A stretch of DNA of 49,554 nucleotides from JANXSS01 sp025356535 (GCA_043762325.1 JAYUMU010000145.1:1-49554); one strand, 5' to 3'. Shown: positions 7,799 to 17,487, counted from the first letter of the stretch. Notes: generated by a model not told the origin, from the sequence alone. A program made the numbers and translations.

Positions 7799-8248
7799 AT
7801 GAAAAAAGTATTGATCGTTGCATTGCTGTCGGCATTGGGAAGCATCGGGGCTGCCCACGCCCAGGGCGGTACGGGTAGTGGCGGCAGCGGCGGCACTGGC
7901 GCCAGCGATAGCAGTGGTGCAAGCGGCAGCAGTGGCACGGCGACAGGCACGGGCAGCGCCGGATCAAGCAGTGGCAAGGGTTCGAGCAGCGGTACCGGCA
8001 CGATGGGTGACTCCGGCACCGGTGCGTCTTCCGGCAGTGTCGGCGGCGCTGGCAGCAACAGCGGCATGTCCGGCAGCAGCAGCTCCGGCAGCGGCATGTC
8101 CGGCGGCAGCAGTTCCGGCAGCGGTTCTTCCGGAAGTGGTTCTGGCAGCAGCGGTACGTCGGGCAGTGCCTATCCCAGTGGCGGCAGCACCGACAGCAGT
8201 TCCGGCGGCAGCAGCACCCGGGGTTCGTCGGGTGGCACCACGCGCTAG
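7799..8248 (+). CDS. Exported Ser/Gly-rich low-complexity protein
   Basis: The 149-residue product has a clean signal peptide (MKKVLIVALLSALGSIGAAHAQ, cut after AHA) and GGAGA (7789-7793) at good spacing. The mature chain is almost only Ser, Gly and Thr, in units like GSSGS and SGGSS, with no Cys and no fold I can name. Such chains are usually disordered linkers or matrix components. It follows the Gly/Ser-rich lipoprotein on the same strand, with 231 bases between, so the two may have a related surface role, but they do not look like duplicates. Function unknown. Confidence 0.7.
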   Translation: MKKVLIVALLSALGSIGAAHAQGGTGSGGSGGTGASDSSGASGSSGTATGTGSAGSSSGKGSSSGTGTMGDSGTGASSGSVGGAGSNSGMSGSSSSGSGMSGGSSSGSGSSGSGSGSSGTSGSAYPSGGSTDSSSGGSSTRGSSGGTTR

Positions 8249-8333
8249 CGCGGGTTGAAACGCATCGGCCTGCAAGCCTGACGGCAAAGCGCCGCATGCA
8301 CGGAGCAGTGCCTTCCGCAGGCTGCTCCTGGTG

Positions 8334-10451
8334 TCATGCCGGCGCAGCAGGCGTTGCCAGCAACGGCCGTGTCATGCCGACCGCATGGCCCTGCGCATAA
8401 TCGATGCCGAGCTGGCGCACCATCTCCAGCGTGGCCGGTGTCTCGACGTATTCGGCAATCGTCTTCATGCCCATCACATGGCCGACTTCGTTAATCGCTG
8501 TCACCAGCGCCTGGTTGACCTTGTTGGCCGTGATGTCGCGCACGAACATGCCGTCGATCTTCAGATAATCGACCGGCAGGATCTTCAGGTAGGCAAAGGA
8601 AGAAAAACCGCTGCCGAAGTCGTCCAGGGCAAACTTGCAGCCGAGCCGTTTTATGCCATGCATCAGGGTCGAGGCGGCGTCGAGATTGCTGATGGCAGTC
8701 GTCTCGGTGACCTCGAAGCATAGCCGGGCCGGGTCTACGCCATACTCATCGACGATGCGCGTGATGAAAGCCGCCATGGTGCCGTCGTTGAGCGACGCGC
8801 CGGCGAGGTTGATCGAATACAGCGTGTCCTCCTGCTGTATGTCATCGGTCTCCTGTGCCGCCTGCAGCATATTGCGCTGCATCCAGCCGCATACCGTCTC
8901 GATCACCCAGCGGTCGATCGGAATCATGACGTTGTAGCGCTCGGCCGCTGCAATGAAAGCATTCGGATAGATGAGCTCGCCATCCGGGCCGATCATGCGC
9001 AGCAGGACTTCGCGATGCGTGCGCTGCCCGCCACTGAGGCTGACGATCGGCTGGGTGTAGAGGACGAAGCGCTTCTGTTCCAGCGCTTCGCTCAGGCGCG
9101 GAATCCACAGGGTTTCGCTGTGGCGGCGCGCCACTGTCTGGTCCGTCTCCTGGTAGACGTGGACGCGATTGCGGCCGAGTTCCTTGGCGGCGTAACAGGC
9201 CTGATCGGCAGCGCTGAGCAGCTCGCTGACCGATTTGCTGTTCTGGTTGATCATCACCAGGCCGATGCTCACGCCGACCTCGAAGGTGTGGCCTTCCCAG
9301 ACAAAGCGGAATTCCTTGACCGCGATGCGCAGCTTGTCGGACAGTAGCAGGGCCTGGTCGAGCCGGCAGCGCAACAGCAATGCGCCGAATTCGTCACCGC
9401 CCAGGCGCGCCAGGATATCGGCTTCGCGCATGTGCCCGTGCAGGAGCTTGGTCAGGATCTTCAGCAGGACATCGCCGGCGACATGGCCGCAGGTATCGTT
9501 GACGACCTTGAAGCGGTCGAGGTCGAGGATCATGAGCGCATGCTGATGGTTTTCGTTCTTTGCGCTGGCAAGGGCCGACACCGCATGGTTTTCGAAGACG
9601 CGCCGGTTGATCAGCCCGGTCAGCGGATCGTGCGCCGCATGCCAGGACAGTTCCTGCTTCATTGCGCGCTCGTGACTGACGTCGCGAAACACGATCACGG
9701 CGCCCAGCACGGTGCCATCGGTTGCCCGGATGGGCGAGGCCGAATCCTCGATCGGCACGCGCTTGCCGTTCTTGTTGACCAGCGAGCCGTGCGGCAGCAG
9801 CGACACGGTCTGGTTCAGCCGCAGGGCTGTCATGGCGACGTTGTCGACCAGTTTCTCGGTCTCTTCGTCGACGACCTTGAAGAGGCGGGTCACGGCAACG
9901 CCGCCGGCGACTTCGGCAGCAGACCAGCCGGTAACGTTTTCGGCAACCCGGTTCATCCACCGCACCGTGCCACGCGCATCGGTCGTGATCACGCCTTCAC
10001 CGATCGAACCCAGCGTCACCTCGGCCAGTTCCTTCTGCGCGGCCAACGCCAGTTCGGCCTTCTTGCGCGCAGTGATGTCGGACACCAGGCCAAGCGTGCG
10101 CGCCGACTGGCCGGTGCCGGGGAAAATGATTTCTGCCCGCGCATTGAGCCAGTGATGCGAGCCATCCGGCCAGATCACCCGGTATTCGACGTCGTAGCGG
10201 GTATGACGGTCGACCGCCTGCTGCATTTCATCCAGGACCCGGTCGCCGTCCTGGGGATGGAGGCAGGCGAGGAAATGGCGGAACGACTGTATCTTTCGTG
10301 CCGGTGGCATGCCGAGCAAGGCCATGCCGTGGTCGCGCCAGTAGATCTTGCTGTCGATGATGCGATTATCCGGAACGACGGTGTCCCAGATCGACGCCCT
10401 TGCGAATTCGAGTGCGGATATCAGGCGGGCATTGGTGGCTGGGCGCGGCAT
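8334..10451 (-). CDS. PAS-PAS-GGDEF-EAL cyclic-di-GMP enzyme
   Basis: The 705-residue cytosolic protein has no membrane segment. Domains in order are PAS (about 25-130, PAS_3-like: YRVIWPDGSHHWLNARAE), PAS (about 145-265), GGDEF (about 275-435) and EAL (about 455-700). The cyclase motif GGDEF (351-355) is intact, and READ five residues before it is the RxxD inhibitory site. The EAL motif is EVL (481-483). The other phosphodiesterase residues appear present: INL, FEVTE, LDDFG, LKIDG, AEYVE and YAQG. It could make, break or only bind c-di-GMP; both activities look possible from residues. The PAS ligands are unknown. It lies downstream of a second GGDEF-EAL gene on the same strand, with 226 bases between them. 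Confidence 0.92.
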   Translation of the reverse strand: MPRPATNARLISALEFARASIWDTVVPDNRIIDSKIYWRDHGMALLGMPPARKIQSFRHFLACLHPQDGDRVLDEMQQAVDRHTRYDVEYRVIWPDGSHHWLNARAEIIFPGTGQSARTLGLVSDITARKKAELALAAQKELAEVTLGSIGEGVITTDARGTVRWMNRVAENVTGWSAAEVAGGVAVTRLFKVVDEETEKLVDNVAMTALRLNQTVSLLPHGSLVNKNGKRVPIEDSASPIRATDGTVLGAVIVFRDVSHERAMKQELSWHAAHDPLTGLINRRVFENHAVSALASAKNENHQHALMILDLDRFKVVNDTCGHVAGDVLLKILTKLLHGHMREADILARLGGDEFGALLLRCRLDQALLLSDKLRIAVKEFRFVWEGHTFEVGVSIGLVMINQNSKSVSELLSAADQACYAAKELGRNRVHVYQETDQTVARRHSETLWIPRLSEALEQKRFVLYTQPIVSLSGGQRTHREVLLRMIGPDGELIYPNAFIAAAERYNVMIPIDRWVIETVCGWMQRNMLQAAQETDDIQQEDTLYSINLAGASLNDGTMAAFITRIVDEYGVDPARLCFEVTETTAISNLDAASTLMHGIKRLGCKFALDDFGSGFSSFAYLKILPVDYLKIDGMFVRDITANKVNQALVTAINEVGHVMGMKTIAEYVETPATLEMVRQLGIDYAQGHAVGMTRPLLATPAAPA

Positions 10452-10677
10452 AAAATGAAGCGGTAGATGCGCATGTTGGAAGTACGACGACGCCGACTAT
10501 ACAGAAAGCGGTGGCGCGGTCGTCCCGCTGACAAAGCCGGATCGGGCGGCAACGCGTCGTGCGGCAGACGCCATGCAAAGCGGCCATGTACTTATAGTAG
10601 AGCAGCTTTGGTGCCTGAAAGTTCACCACAATATAGTTCGGCGTGATGCCTGCTTCCGCGCACGCACGCGACGGCGC

Positions 10678-13600
10678 TTAATGCAATTGCGGCAGTTGGT
10701 CGCCATGCAACAGGCGCGGATAGATGCCGAAGTCGCTGTCGGGCGGCTGCGGCCGCGAGATCAGGTAGCCCTGCAGGATATCGCAGCCGTGCGAACGCAG
10801 GAACGCTGCCTGCTCGCGCGTCTCGACACCTTCGGCAATGACCAGGAGGCCGAGATTGTGGCCCATCGTGATGATGGTCTCGCAGATCGCAGCGTCCGAT
10901 GGATCGGTGCTGATGTCGTTGACGAAGGATTTGTCGATTTTCAGGGAATCGATCGGGAACTGCTTGACGAAGCTCAGGCTCGAGTAACCCGTGCCGAAAT
11001 CATCGACCGAAATCGTCACGCCGATCCGGTGCAGGTGGGACAGGATCTGGATGAACTGCTGCGGGCTTTCCATGACCAGCGATTCGGTGATCTCGAGTTC
11101 GAGAAAGCGTGCTTCCAGGCCGGTGTGCGCCAGAATGTATTCCACCTCTGCCAGAAACGCCTGATTGCGAAACTGCGCTGCCGATACGTTGACGGCAACC
11201 GACACCATGTGACGGCCTGCCAGGTGCCAGGCGCTGGTCTGTTGGCAGGCTTCCTGCATGACCCAGCTACCCAGTTCGCTGATGAGGCCGAAGTCTTCCG
11301 CCGCCTCGATGAAGCTGACCGGATACAGCAGGCCGCGCACCGGATGATTCCAGCGCACCAGGGCCTCGAAGCCGACCAGGGCGCCGCTGTTGGCATTGAT
11401 CTTCGGCTGGTAATGCAGGCAGAACTGGCGCTGGGCCAGTGCGACGATGAGTTCGGCCTTCAGGCGCAGCAAATCGGCGGCGCGTTCGCTCAGGGCCGTC
11501 GAAAACAGCCTGCTGTTGTCGCGTCCGTGCGACTTTGCATCGTACATGGCGATGTCGGCATTGCGCAGCAGTGTCGACGTGGTCTCGCCGTGGACCGGGT
11601 GGAGCGCGATGCCGGCGCTGGCCGAAATCGTGATGGTGTTGCCATCGATATGAAACGGTGCGTTGAGCGCCGCCAGGATGTTATCGATCTGCTGCTGCAC
11701 GGCCTGTGGTCCGTCAATCTGGTGCAGCAGGACGACGAATTCATCGCCGCCCATGCGTGCAACCGTGTCTTCGTAGTCCACCTTGGCGGCAATGCGCAGG
11801 GCGCATTCCTGCAGCAGCAGGTCGCCGGCGCCATGGCCCATGCTGTCGTTGATCAGCTTGAAGCGGTCGAGGTCGATGAAGACCACCGCATTCTGCTCGC
11901 CGGGGCGGCTGCGGATGATGGCCTGGTCGATGCGGTCCTGCAGCAGGCTGCGGTTTGCCAGGCCGGTCAGGGTGTCGTGGCCGGCCTGATGTCGCAGCTC
12001 ATCCTGGTAGCGGATGCGCTCGGTGCAATCGGTCTGGAAACCGACGTAATGGGTCACCGTTCCCTGCTCATCGCGCACCGGCGAGGTATGCAGGTCGACC
12101 CAAAAGGTAGAGCCGTCTTTCCTGTAATTGCGCAGCAGCGCATGGCCGTCCTGTTGCATCTGCAGCGACAGCCGCAGGCTGCGCAGGCCGGCCTGGTCCG
12201 ACTCGGCACCCTGCAAGAAGCGGCAGTTCTGGCCGAGGATTTCCGCTTGTGAATACCCGGTGAGGGTTTCGAAGGCCCGGTTGACGTAAATGATCGGCAT
12301 GTCCGCCTGCTGCGCGTCGACGATGAGGATGCCGTTGCTCGAAGCATCGACGGCGCGCTGGTTCAGGCGCAGCGCCTGCTCGGCCTCGCGCTGCGCGGTG
12401 ATGTCCTGCAGCACCCCGGCCTGGCGCACGACAGTGCCCAACGCATCCCGGATCGCCACGCCACGGCTCTTTATCCAGCGCACGGCACCATCGCTGCGGC
12501 GGATGATGCGGTAACTGGTATCGATCGGTTCGCCGGTGCGGCGCGCCTGCTCGCGCTCTGCGAGCAGGCGCGTCAGATCGTCCGGGTGAATCATGCGGTT
12601 GTATTCGGCAGTCGAAAGCGCCGTCAGTCCGGCTGGCAGCCCCAGGATGGCATTGGTGATGGCCGAGCCGGACCGGATGTCGGAGCCCGGCATCAGGTCG
12701 TAGGCGCCCAGACCGGCGATCTCCTGCGCTTCCTTCAAGCGTCGCTCGGATTCGATCAGGTAGCGCAGCGAGCGGTCGCGCTCGATCAGGATCGAGGCCG
12801 TGCCGCTGACGGTTTCGACGAGCTCGCGTTCTTCCTCGTCGGATATGGTGACGGTGTCGAAGTACAGCGCAAAGGTGCCGACCAGTTCGCCGCCGGTGGC
12901 AAACAGCGGCAACGACCAGATGCCGACAATGCCGAAGGGTGCGAGCACCGGCGCAATCCTGCTCCAGGTTGCATCGGTGGCCAGGTCTTCGCACAACAGC
13001 TCGCGTCGCGTGTGCGCCACCGCCCCGCAGGGCAGGCAGTCCGGACCGATCGGCAGCGCCGCGCACATCGATGCCAGCGCCGGCGGCATGGAAGAGCCGG
13101 CCAGCCAGCGCAGGTGCAGCCCGTCGTCGGTCACCATCATCAGCGACGACCGTATGCCCGGCAGGTAGGCGGCGCTGCCGCACAGCAGGTTTTCAGCGAC
13201 GCGTTCGAGCGGCTGGCCGATCGCTGCCTGCTGCAGCACCCGCGACTGCACCTGCAGGATGGCAGCGATGCGCCGGCGGCGCAGCTCGGTCCGGTGCGCT
13301 TCGAGCAGGCGACCGGCCACTACGGCCAGATCGGCCACATGCGCCTTCTGCCGCGCCGTCAGCCGGCGCGGCGCGGTGTGGCTCAGGCACAGCGCGCCCA
13401 GGATCGCGCCGCGCCGCGACACCAGCGGAAAGCCGGCGTAGTAACGCAATCCGCCTGGCGCAGCGACAAGGGGATTGTTGCAAAAACGCGGGTCCTTGGA
13501 GGCATCCGGCACCTCCATCATGACGCCGCTGTCGACGACGATCGTGCAGAAGGTGTCGCGTCGCTCGAGCTGCGCCGGGTAGTGCGGATTGAATGCGGCA

Positions 13601-13770
13601 AGCGTTTGCTGCCGGCACAGGCCGATGATGTTGATCGCCGCCGACGGCACGCCCGACAGTTCGCTTGCCACCTTCAGCAAGGCTTCGAATGCGCTGACGT
13701 CATCGATGCGGTCGATATGGTATTCCTGCAACTCTGCCAGGCGCAACTGTTCGGTCTCTGCAGCTGCCAT
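10678..13770 (-). CDS. GAF-GAF-PAS-LOV-GGDEF-EAL protein, putative blue-light cyclic-di-GMP enzyme
   Basis: From ATG 13770 the product is 1030 residues; the frame is open to 13836. Order: GAF (about 5-145), GAF (about 165-320), PAS (about 330-455), LOV-type PAS (about 465-585), GGDEF (about 595-755), EAL (about 770-1010). The LOV signature GQNCRFLQG carries the FMN-adduct cysteine at residue 516, with NYRKDG and the late Gln (GFQTD) also kept. The second flavin-contacting Asn (FWN in plant LOV) is Val here (FWV). GGDEF (674-678) is intact, but the RxxD inhibitory site is lost (DYED). EAL (802-804) and all metal-ligand motifs are intact (VNVS, EITES, VDDFG, LKIDK, AEGVE, LQGY), so phosphodiesterase activity is likely. 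It would couple light and small-ligand sensing to c-di-GMP. Confidence 0.9.
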   Translation of the reverse strand: MAAAETEQLRLAELQEYHIDRIDDVSAFEALLKVASELSGVPSAAINIIGLCRQQTLAAFNPHYPAQLERRDTFCTIVVDSGVMMEVPDASKDPRFCNNPLVAAPGGLRYYAGFPLVSRRGAILGALCLSHTAPRRLTARQKAHVADLAVVAGRLLEAHRTELRRRRIAAILQVQSRVLQQAAIGQPLERVAENLLCGSAAYLPGIRSSLMMVTDDGLHLRWLAGSSMPPALASMCAALPIGPDCLPCGAVAHTRRELLCEDLATDATWSRIAPVLAPFGIVGIWSLPLFATGGELVGTFALYFDTVTISDEEERELVETVSGTASILIERDRSLRYLIESERRLKEAQEIAGLGAYDLMPGSDIRSGSAITNAILGLPAGLTALSTAEYNRMIHPDDLTRLLAEREQARRTGEPIDTSYRIIRRSDGAVRWIKSRGVAIRDALGTVVRQAGVLQDITAQREAEQALRLNQRAVDASSNGILIVDAQQADMPIIYVNRAFETLTGYSQAEILGQNCRFLQGAESDQAGLRSLRLSLQMQQDGHALLRNYRKDGSTFWVDLHTSPVRDEQGTVTHYVGFQTDCTERIRYQDELRHQAGHDTLTGLANRSLLQDRIDQAIIRSRPGEQNAVVFIDLDRFKLINDSMGHGAGDLLLQECALRIAAKVDYEDTVARMGGDEFVVLLHQIDGPQAVQQQIDNILAALNAPFHIDGNTITISASAGIALHPVHGETTSTLLRNADIAMYDAKSHGRDNSRLFSTALSERAADLLRLKAELIVALAQRQFCLHYQPKINANSGALVGFEALVRWNHPVRGLLYPVSFIEAAEDFGLISELGSWVMQEACQQTSAWHLAGRHMVSVAVNVSAAQFRNQAFLAEVEYILAHTGLEARFLELEITESLVMESPQQFIQILSHLHRIGVTISVDDFGTGYSSLSFVKQFPIDSLKIDKSFVNDISTDPSDAAICETIITMGHNLGLLVIAEGVETREQAAFLRSHGCDILQGYLISRPQPPDSDFGIYPRLLHGDQLPQLH

Positions 13771-13975
13771 AAAAATTCGCCATGCCTGAAATTGGTCTGT
13801 GAAGAACTTCCGATACGACACGATACGGACCGGCATGCGTAACGTTGCTTGCAGGAAAATACTAACCGGTTTTCGACCTGTCCGCGCATGTCATTGCACG
13901 GGTTGCGATGATCTCAGCGGCGCCGTTGTGCCGCACCAACAGCTCCGGCGCATTGCGCTGCCTGCAGGCGCCCGG

Positions 13976-14689
13976 TTACTGATCCAGCCGGAACGTGATC
14001 GGCACCACGGCAAAGACCGCCACCGGCGCGCCGTCTTCGAGATGCGGCTTGAAACGCGCCTTTTGCACGGCTTCCCGCGCCGCCTCGTCCAGACGGGCGA
14101 AGCCGGAAGATTTCTGGACTTCGATGCGTTCGGCCAGGCCCTGCTGATTGACCAGCACCCGCAGCACCACCTTGCCCTCTTCGCCCAGGCGTTTTGATTG
14201 CGCCGGATATTCCGGGCGCGGCGCCTGCAGATACTGCACGCCGCTGCTCACGGTCTTCGGTCCGGCGCTTGCGATTGGCGCCGGCAGCACCGGCGCCGGT
14301 GCCGGTGCTGGTGTTGCCTCGGGCGCCGGCGCGCTCGCCACGGTTGGCGCTGCGGCCACCGGCGGCGGTGCAGTCGCAGCCGGTACCGGTGCCGCCGGCG
14401 CCGGCACGATTGCCGGCTTGAGGATCGCCGCCCGTGGCCGTACCACCGGCCGGCTGACCGGCTTGGGCGCCGGCGCCGGTGGCGGCGCCGATGCAGGTGC
14501 GGGCGGCTCGGGCGGAAACAGCATCGCCGTGACGATGGTGAGCGGCTCGACGCTGCCGGCGCGCTGCAGCAGGCCGTTTTGCAGCAATGCGACAAATCCC
14601 AGGTGCAGCAGGACGATCAGCAGCAGCGGTATCACGCGCCGCAGCAGCGACGGCCGCTCGAATGATGCCGGCATGGTCGGTTCGGCCAT
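13976..14689 (-). CDS. TonB-family energy-transducing protein
   Basis: The 237-residue product has one N-terminal membrane anchor (LLRRVIPLLLIVLLHLGFVALL), a long Pro/Ala-rich periplasm-spanning region (about 60-150), and a C-terminal TonB domain (about 160-237) with YPAQSKRLGEEGKVVLRVLVNQQG and ARFKPHLEDG. TonB couples the ExbBD proton motor to outer-membrane receptors. No exbB, exbD or receptor is nearby. ATG 14689 is chosen because upstream residues are antisense-like. It starts eleven bases after the mnmA stop, so it is probably co-transcribed with it. A related role such as a periplasmic TonB-like scaffold cannot be ruled out. Confidence 0.85.
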   Translation of the reverse strand: MAEPTMPASFERPSLLRRVIPLLLIVLLHLGFVALLQNGLLQRAGSVEPLTIVTAMLFPPEPPAPASAPPPAPAPKPVSRPVVRPRAAILKPAIVPAPAAPVPAATAPPPVAAAPTVASAPAPEATPAPAPAPVLPAPIASAGPKTVSSGVQYLQAPRPEYPAQSKRLGEEGKVVLRVLVNQQGLAERIEVQKSSGFARLDEAAREAVQKARFKPHLEDGAPVAVFAVVPITFRLDQ

Positions 14690-14700
14690 GGCAGGGGTGA

Positions 14701-15822
14701 TCACGCCGGCGCGGCGCTGCTGATGATGCCGCCACCCAGGCACACATCGCCCTGGTACAGCACTGCCGACTGGCCGGGCGTGACGGCCCATTGCGGCGTT
14801 GCGAAGGCCAGCGAAAAATGCGCATCGCCCAGCGGCGCGCTGGTGCAGTCGATGTCGGCCTGACGGTAGCGCGTCTTGGCCGACAAAGGGCCGGCGGCAG
14901 CTGCCGGCGCGCTGCCGGCGACCCAGCTGGTCTGGTCGGCGATCAGGGTCGACGACAGCAGCCAGGGATGATCATGCCCCTGCACGATGGTGAGGGTGTT
15001 GGTCTCGATGTCTTTTCTTGCCACATACCAGGGCGCGCTGTCGCCGGCGGCGCTCTGATGGCTTTTCAGGCCGCCCAGGCCGATGCCCTTGCGCTGGCCG
15101 AGGGTGTAGAAACTCAGGCCGACATGTTCGCCCACGACCGTGCCGTCGTCGGTCTTCATGGGTCCTGGCGCAAAGGACAGGTAGCGGTTGAGGAATTCCC
15201 GGAACGGCCGCTCGCCGATGAAGCAGATGCCGGTCGAATCCTTCTTTGCCGCATTGGGCAACTGCAGGCGCGCGGCAATCGCGCGGATCTCGGTCTTGTG
15301 CAGGTCGCCCAGCGGAAACAGCGTCTTCGACAGCTGCGCCTGGTTCAGCCGGTGCAGGAAATAGCTCTGGTCCTTGCTGGCGTCGATGGCCTTCAACAGC
15401 TCGAAGCGTGCGCCGGCGCCATCCTCGACGCGGCGCACGCGGGCATAATGGCCGGTTGCAATCGCATCGGCGCCCAGGCGCAGCGCATGGTCGAGAAAGG
15501 CCTTGAACTTGATCTCGGCATTGCACAGCACATCCGGATTGGGCGTGCGGCCGGCCTGGTATTCGCGCAGGAATTCGGCAAAGACCCGGTCCTTGTATTC
15601 GGCCGCAAAATTTACCGCCTCGATATCAATGCCCAGGACATCGGCCACGCTGACCGCGTCGAGCCAGTCCTGGCGTGTCGAGCAATAGGCATCGTCGTCG
15701 TCGTCTTCCCAGTTCTTCATGAACAGGCCGACGACTTCGTAGCCCTGTTCCTTCAGCAGCCAGGCGGCGACCGACGAATCGACGCCGCCCGACATGCCGA
15801 TGACGACGCGGCCGCTACCCAT
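14701..15822 (-). CDS. mnmA: tRNA-specific 2-thiouridylase MnmA
   Basis: The 373-residue enzyme thiolates U34 of tRNA-Lys, -Glu and -Gln using ATP and a persulfide relay. It has the PP-loop SGGVDSS, the first catalytic cysteine in NPDVLCNAEIKF and the second in DSTGICFIGERPF, and YTLGQRKG in the central domain. The length fits the family (368 in E. coli). ATG 15822 is used; a TTG eight codons earlier keeps the frame but adds nothing recognisable. tonB follows eleven bases later. Confidence 0.96.
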   Translation of the reverse strand: MGSGRVVIGMSGGVDSSVAAWLLKEQGYEVVGLFMKNWEDDDDDAYCSTRQDWLDAVSVADVLGIDIEAVNFAAEYKDRVFAEFLREYQAGRTPNPDVLCNAEIKFKAFLDHALRLGADAIATGHYARVRRVEDGAGARFELLKAIDASKDQSYFLHRLNQAQLSKTLFPLGDLHKTEIRAIAARLQLPNAAKKDSTGICFIGERPFREFLNRYLSFAPGPMKTDDGTVVGEHVGLSFYTLGQRKGIGLGGLKSHQSAAGDSAPWYVARKDIETNTLTIVQGHDHPWLLSSTLIADQTSWVAGSAPAAAAGPLSAKTRYRQADIDCTSAPLGDAHFSLAFATPQWAVTPGQSAVLYQGDVCLGGGIISSAAPA

Positions 15823-16352
15823 GCCAGGCTTTCGCTGCGGCGGCAATGACGACTGTCGCCGCGGATATCTTGGTGGCGCTCATGGGCTGTTCCGATGCGG
15901 TTGCGGTTGTCGAGAGAGGCAACATTTTACCTGCTGCGCGGATTGCCTGGCGCCGCGCCGCTGCGACTTGCCCGGCCGCAGCAAAACCCGCTTGCGCTGG
16001 GTAAGACCGCAATCCCGCGCCTTTGCGTTCGCCCTGCACAAGCGGTAAAACGGCGAGATCAGTTCACGAAAATTGATCAAAGGTTTGGCGTTTTGATGAA
16101 AAAACGGCAAAATCAGCGACGCGCACTTTTAATGCGCCGGGTCTGCCGCATTCGTCCATGCCAGTAACCTGCGGGCCATTTCGCGACCGATGACTGGTTC
16201 ACCGGTCGCCCCGTACCGGCGGCTCGCGCGACCAAGCAATTTCCCTCGGCGGTATAGTTGCTTTGTAAAAATGTCTTTCTTAGCAATTAATTGTTTTGAG
16301 TGTAAGATTTGCAAAATAAAAACAGATTTCTTTCTAAAATTTGGAGAAGCTC
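15823..16352 (+). promoter_or_regulatory. Divergent intergenic region mnmA / pntAA with candidate pnt promoter
   Basis: No gene is convincing in these 530 bases. The right third is AT-rich. TTAGCA (16280-16285), a 17-base spacer and TAAGAT (16303-16308) form a plausible sigma-70 promoter for the pnt operon, giving a leader of about 38 bases. GGAGAAG (16343-16349) is the ribosome binding site for pntAA. The left part, next to mnmA, shows no clear motif. Confidence 0.4.
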
Positions 16353-17468
16353 ATGAGAATCGGCATTCCCGCCGAGACGCGGCCCGGTGAAACCCGTGTC
16401 GCCGCAACACCCGAGACCGTCAAGAAGCTCATCGCCGGCAAACACCAGCTGATCGTGCAGTCGGGCGCCGGCGTCACCGCCAGCATCACCGATGAAGCCT
16501 ATGCCGCTGCCGGCGCGCAGATCGGCAGCGCTGCCGACGCGTTTGGCTGCGAGATGGTGCTCAAGGTGCGCGCACCGAGTGCAGAAGAGCGCGCCGCCAT
16601 GCGCAGCGGCACGGTCGTCATCGGCATGCTGAATCCTTTCGACGCCGACAATCTTGCCGCCATGGCAGCCCACGGCCTGACCGCCTTCGCACTCGAAGCC
16701 GCGCCGCGCATCAGCCGCGCCCAGTCGATGGACGTGCTCTCGTCGCAGGCCAACATCGCCGGCTACAAGGCCGTGCTGATGGCAGCCAACACGTACGGGC
16801 GCTTCATGCCCATGCTGATGACGGCTGCCGGTACCGTCAAGGCGGCGCGCATCCTGATCATGGGCGTGGGCGTGGCCGGTCTGCAGGCAATCGCGACCGC
16901 CAAGCGTCTCGGGGCGGTGATCGAAGCGTCGGACGTACGCCCGCCGGTCAAGGAACAGGTCGAGTCGCTCGGCGCAAAGTTTCTCGACGTGCCGTTCATC
17001 ACCGAGGAAGAAAAGGAGATCGCGCAGGGTTCCGGCGGTTACGCCCGCGCCATGCCGGCCGACTGGATGCGCCGCCAGGCTGAACTGGTGCATGAACGGG
17101 CCAAGCTGGCCGACATCATCATCACGACCGCGTTGATTCCCGGTCGCCGCGCGCCGATCCTGATTTCCGAGGACACCGTAAAAGCGATGAAGCCGGGCTC
17201 GGTAATCGTCGACATGGCAGTCGAACAGGGCGGCAATTGCCCGCTGTCGGAAATGAACCGTACCGTCACCAAATATGGCGTCCACATCATCGGCGAGCCG
17301 AACCTGGCCGCGCTGGTGCCGGCAGACGCCTCGGCCCTGTATGCCCGCAACGTCCTCGATTTCCTGAAACTGATCGTCAATGCCGAAGGCGGCCTGGCGA
17401 TCAACCGGGAAGACGAAATCGTCGCCGCCACGCTGCTGTGCAGCGCCGGCGAAGTGCTGCGCAAATAA
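16353..17468 (+). CDS. pntAA: NAD(P) transhydrogenase subunit alpha part 1 (NAD-binding domain I)
   Basis: The 371-residue protein is the soluble NAD(H)-binding domain I of proton-translocating transhydrogenase in the split arrangement, where alpha is two polypeptides. It begins MRIGIPAETRPGETRVAATP and has the Rossmann motif GVGVAGLQAIATAKRLGA with EASDVRPPVKEQVESLGAKF, then DMAVEQGGNC. ATG 16353 is preferred over TTG 16341 because GGAGAAG sits five bases ahead of it. With PntAB and PntB it uses the proton gradient to reduce NADP with NADH. The three genes form an operon. Confidence 0.95.
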   Translation: MRIGIPAETRPGETRVAATPETVKKLIAGKHQLIVQSGAGVTASITDEAYAAAGAQIGSAADAFGCEMVLKVRAPSAEERAAMRSGTVVIGMLNPFDADNLAAMAAHGLTAFALEAAPRISRAQSMDVLSSQANIAGYKAVLMAANTYGRFMPMLMTAAGTVKAARILIMGVGVAGLQAIATAKRLGAVIEASDVRPPVKEQVESLGAKFLDVPFITEEEKEIAQGSGGYARAMPADWMRRQAELVHERAKLADIIITTALIPGRRAPILISEDTVKAMKPGSVIVDMAVEQGGNCPLSEMNRTVTKYGVHIIGEPNLAALVPADASALYARNVLDFLKLIVNAEGGLAINREDEIVAATLLCSAGEVLRK

Positions 17469-17487
17469 TCAAGTTCAAGAGGACATC

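Noticed and set aside
6967..8097. A 376-codon Pro-rich minus-strand frame
   Set aside because: It is antisense to the two Gly/Ser-rich genes, shows no start signal or domain, and its composition is the mirror of those low-complexity genes.
10573..12252. A 559-codon plus-strand frame
   Set aside because: It is the antisense shadow of the GGDEF-EAL part of the LOV protein.
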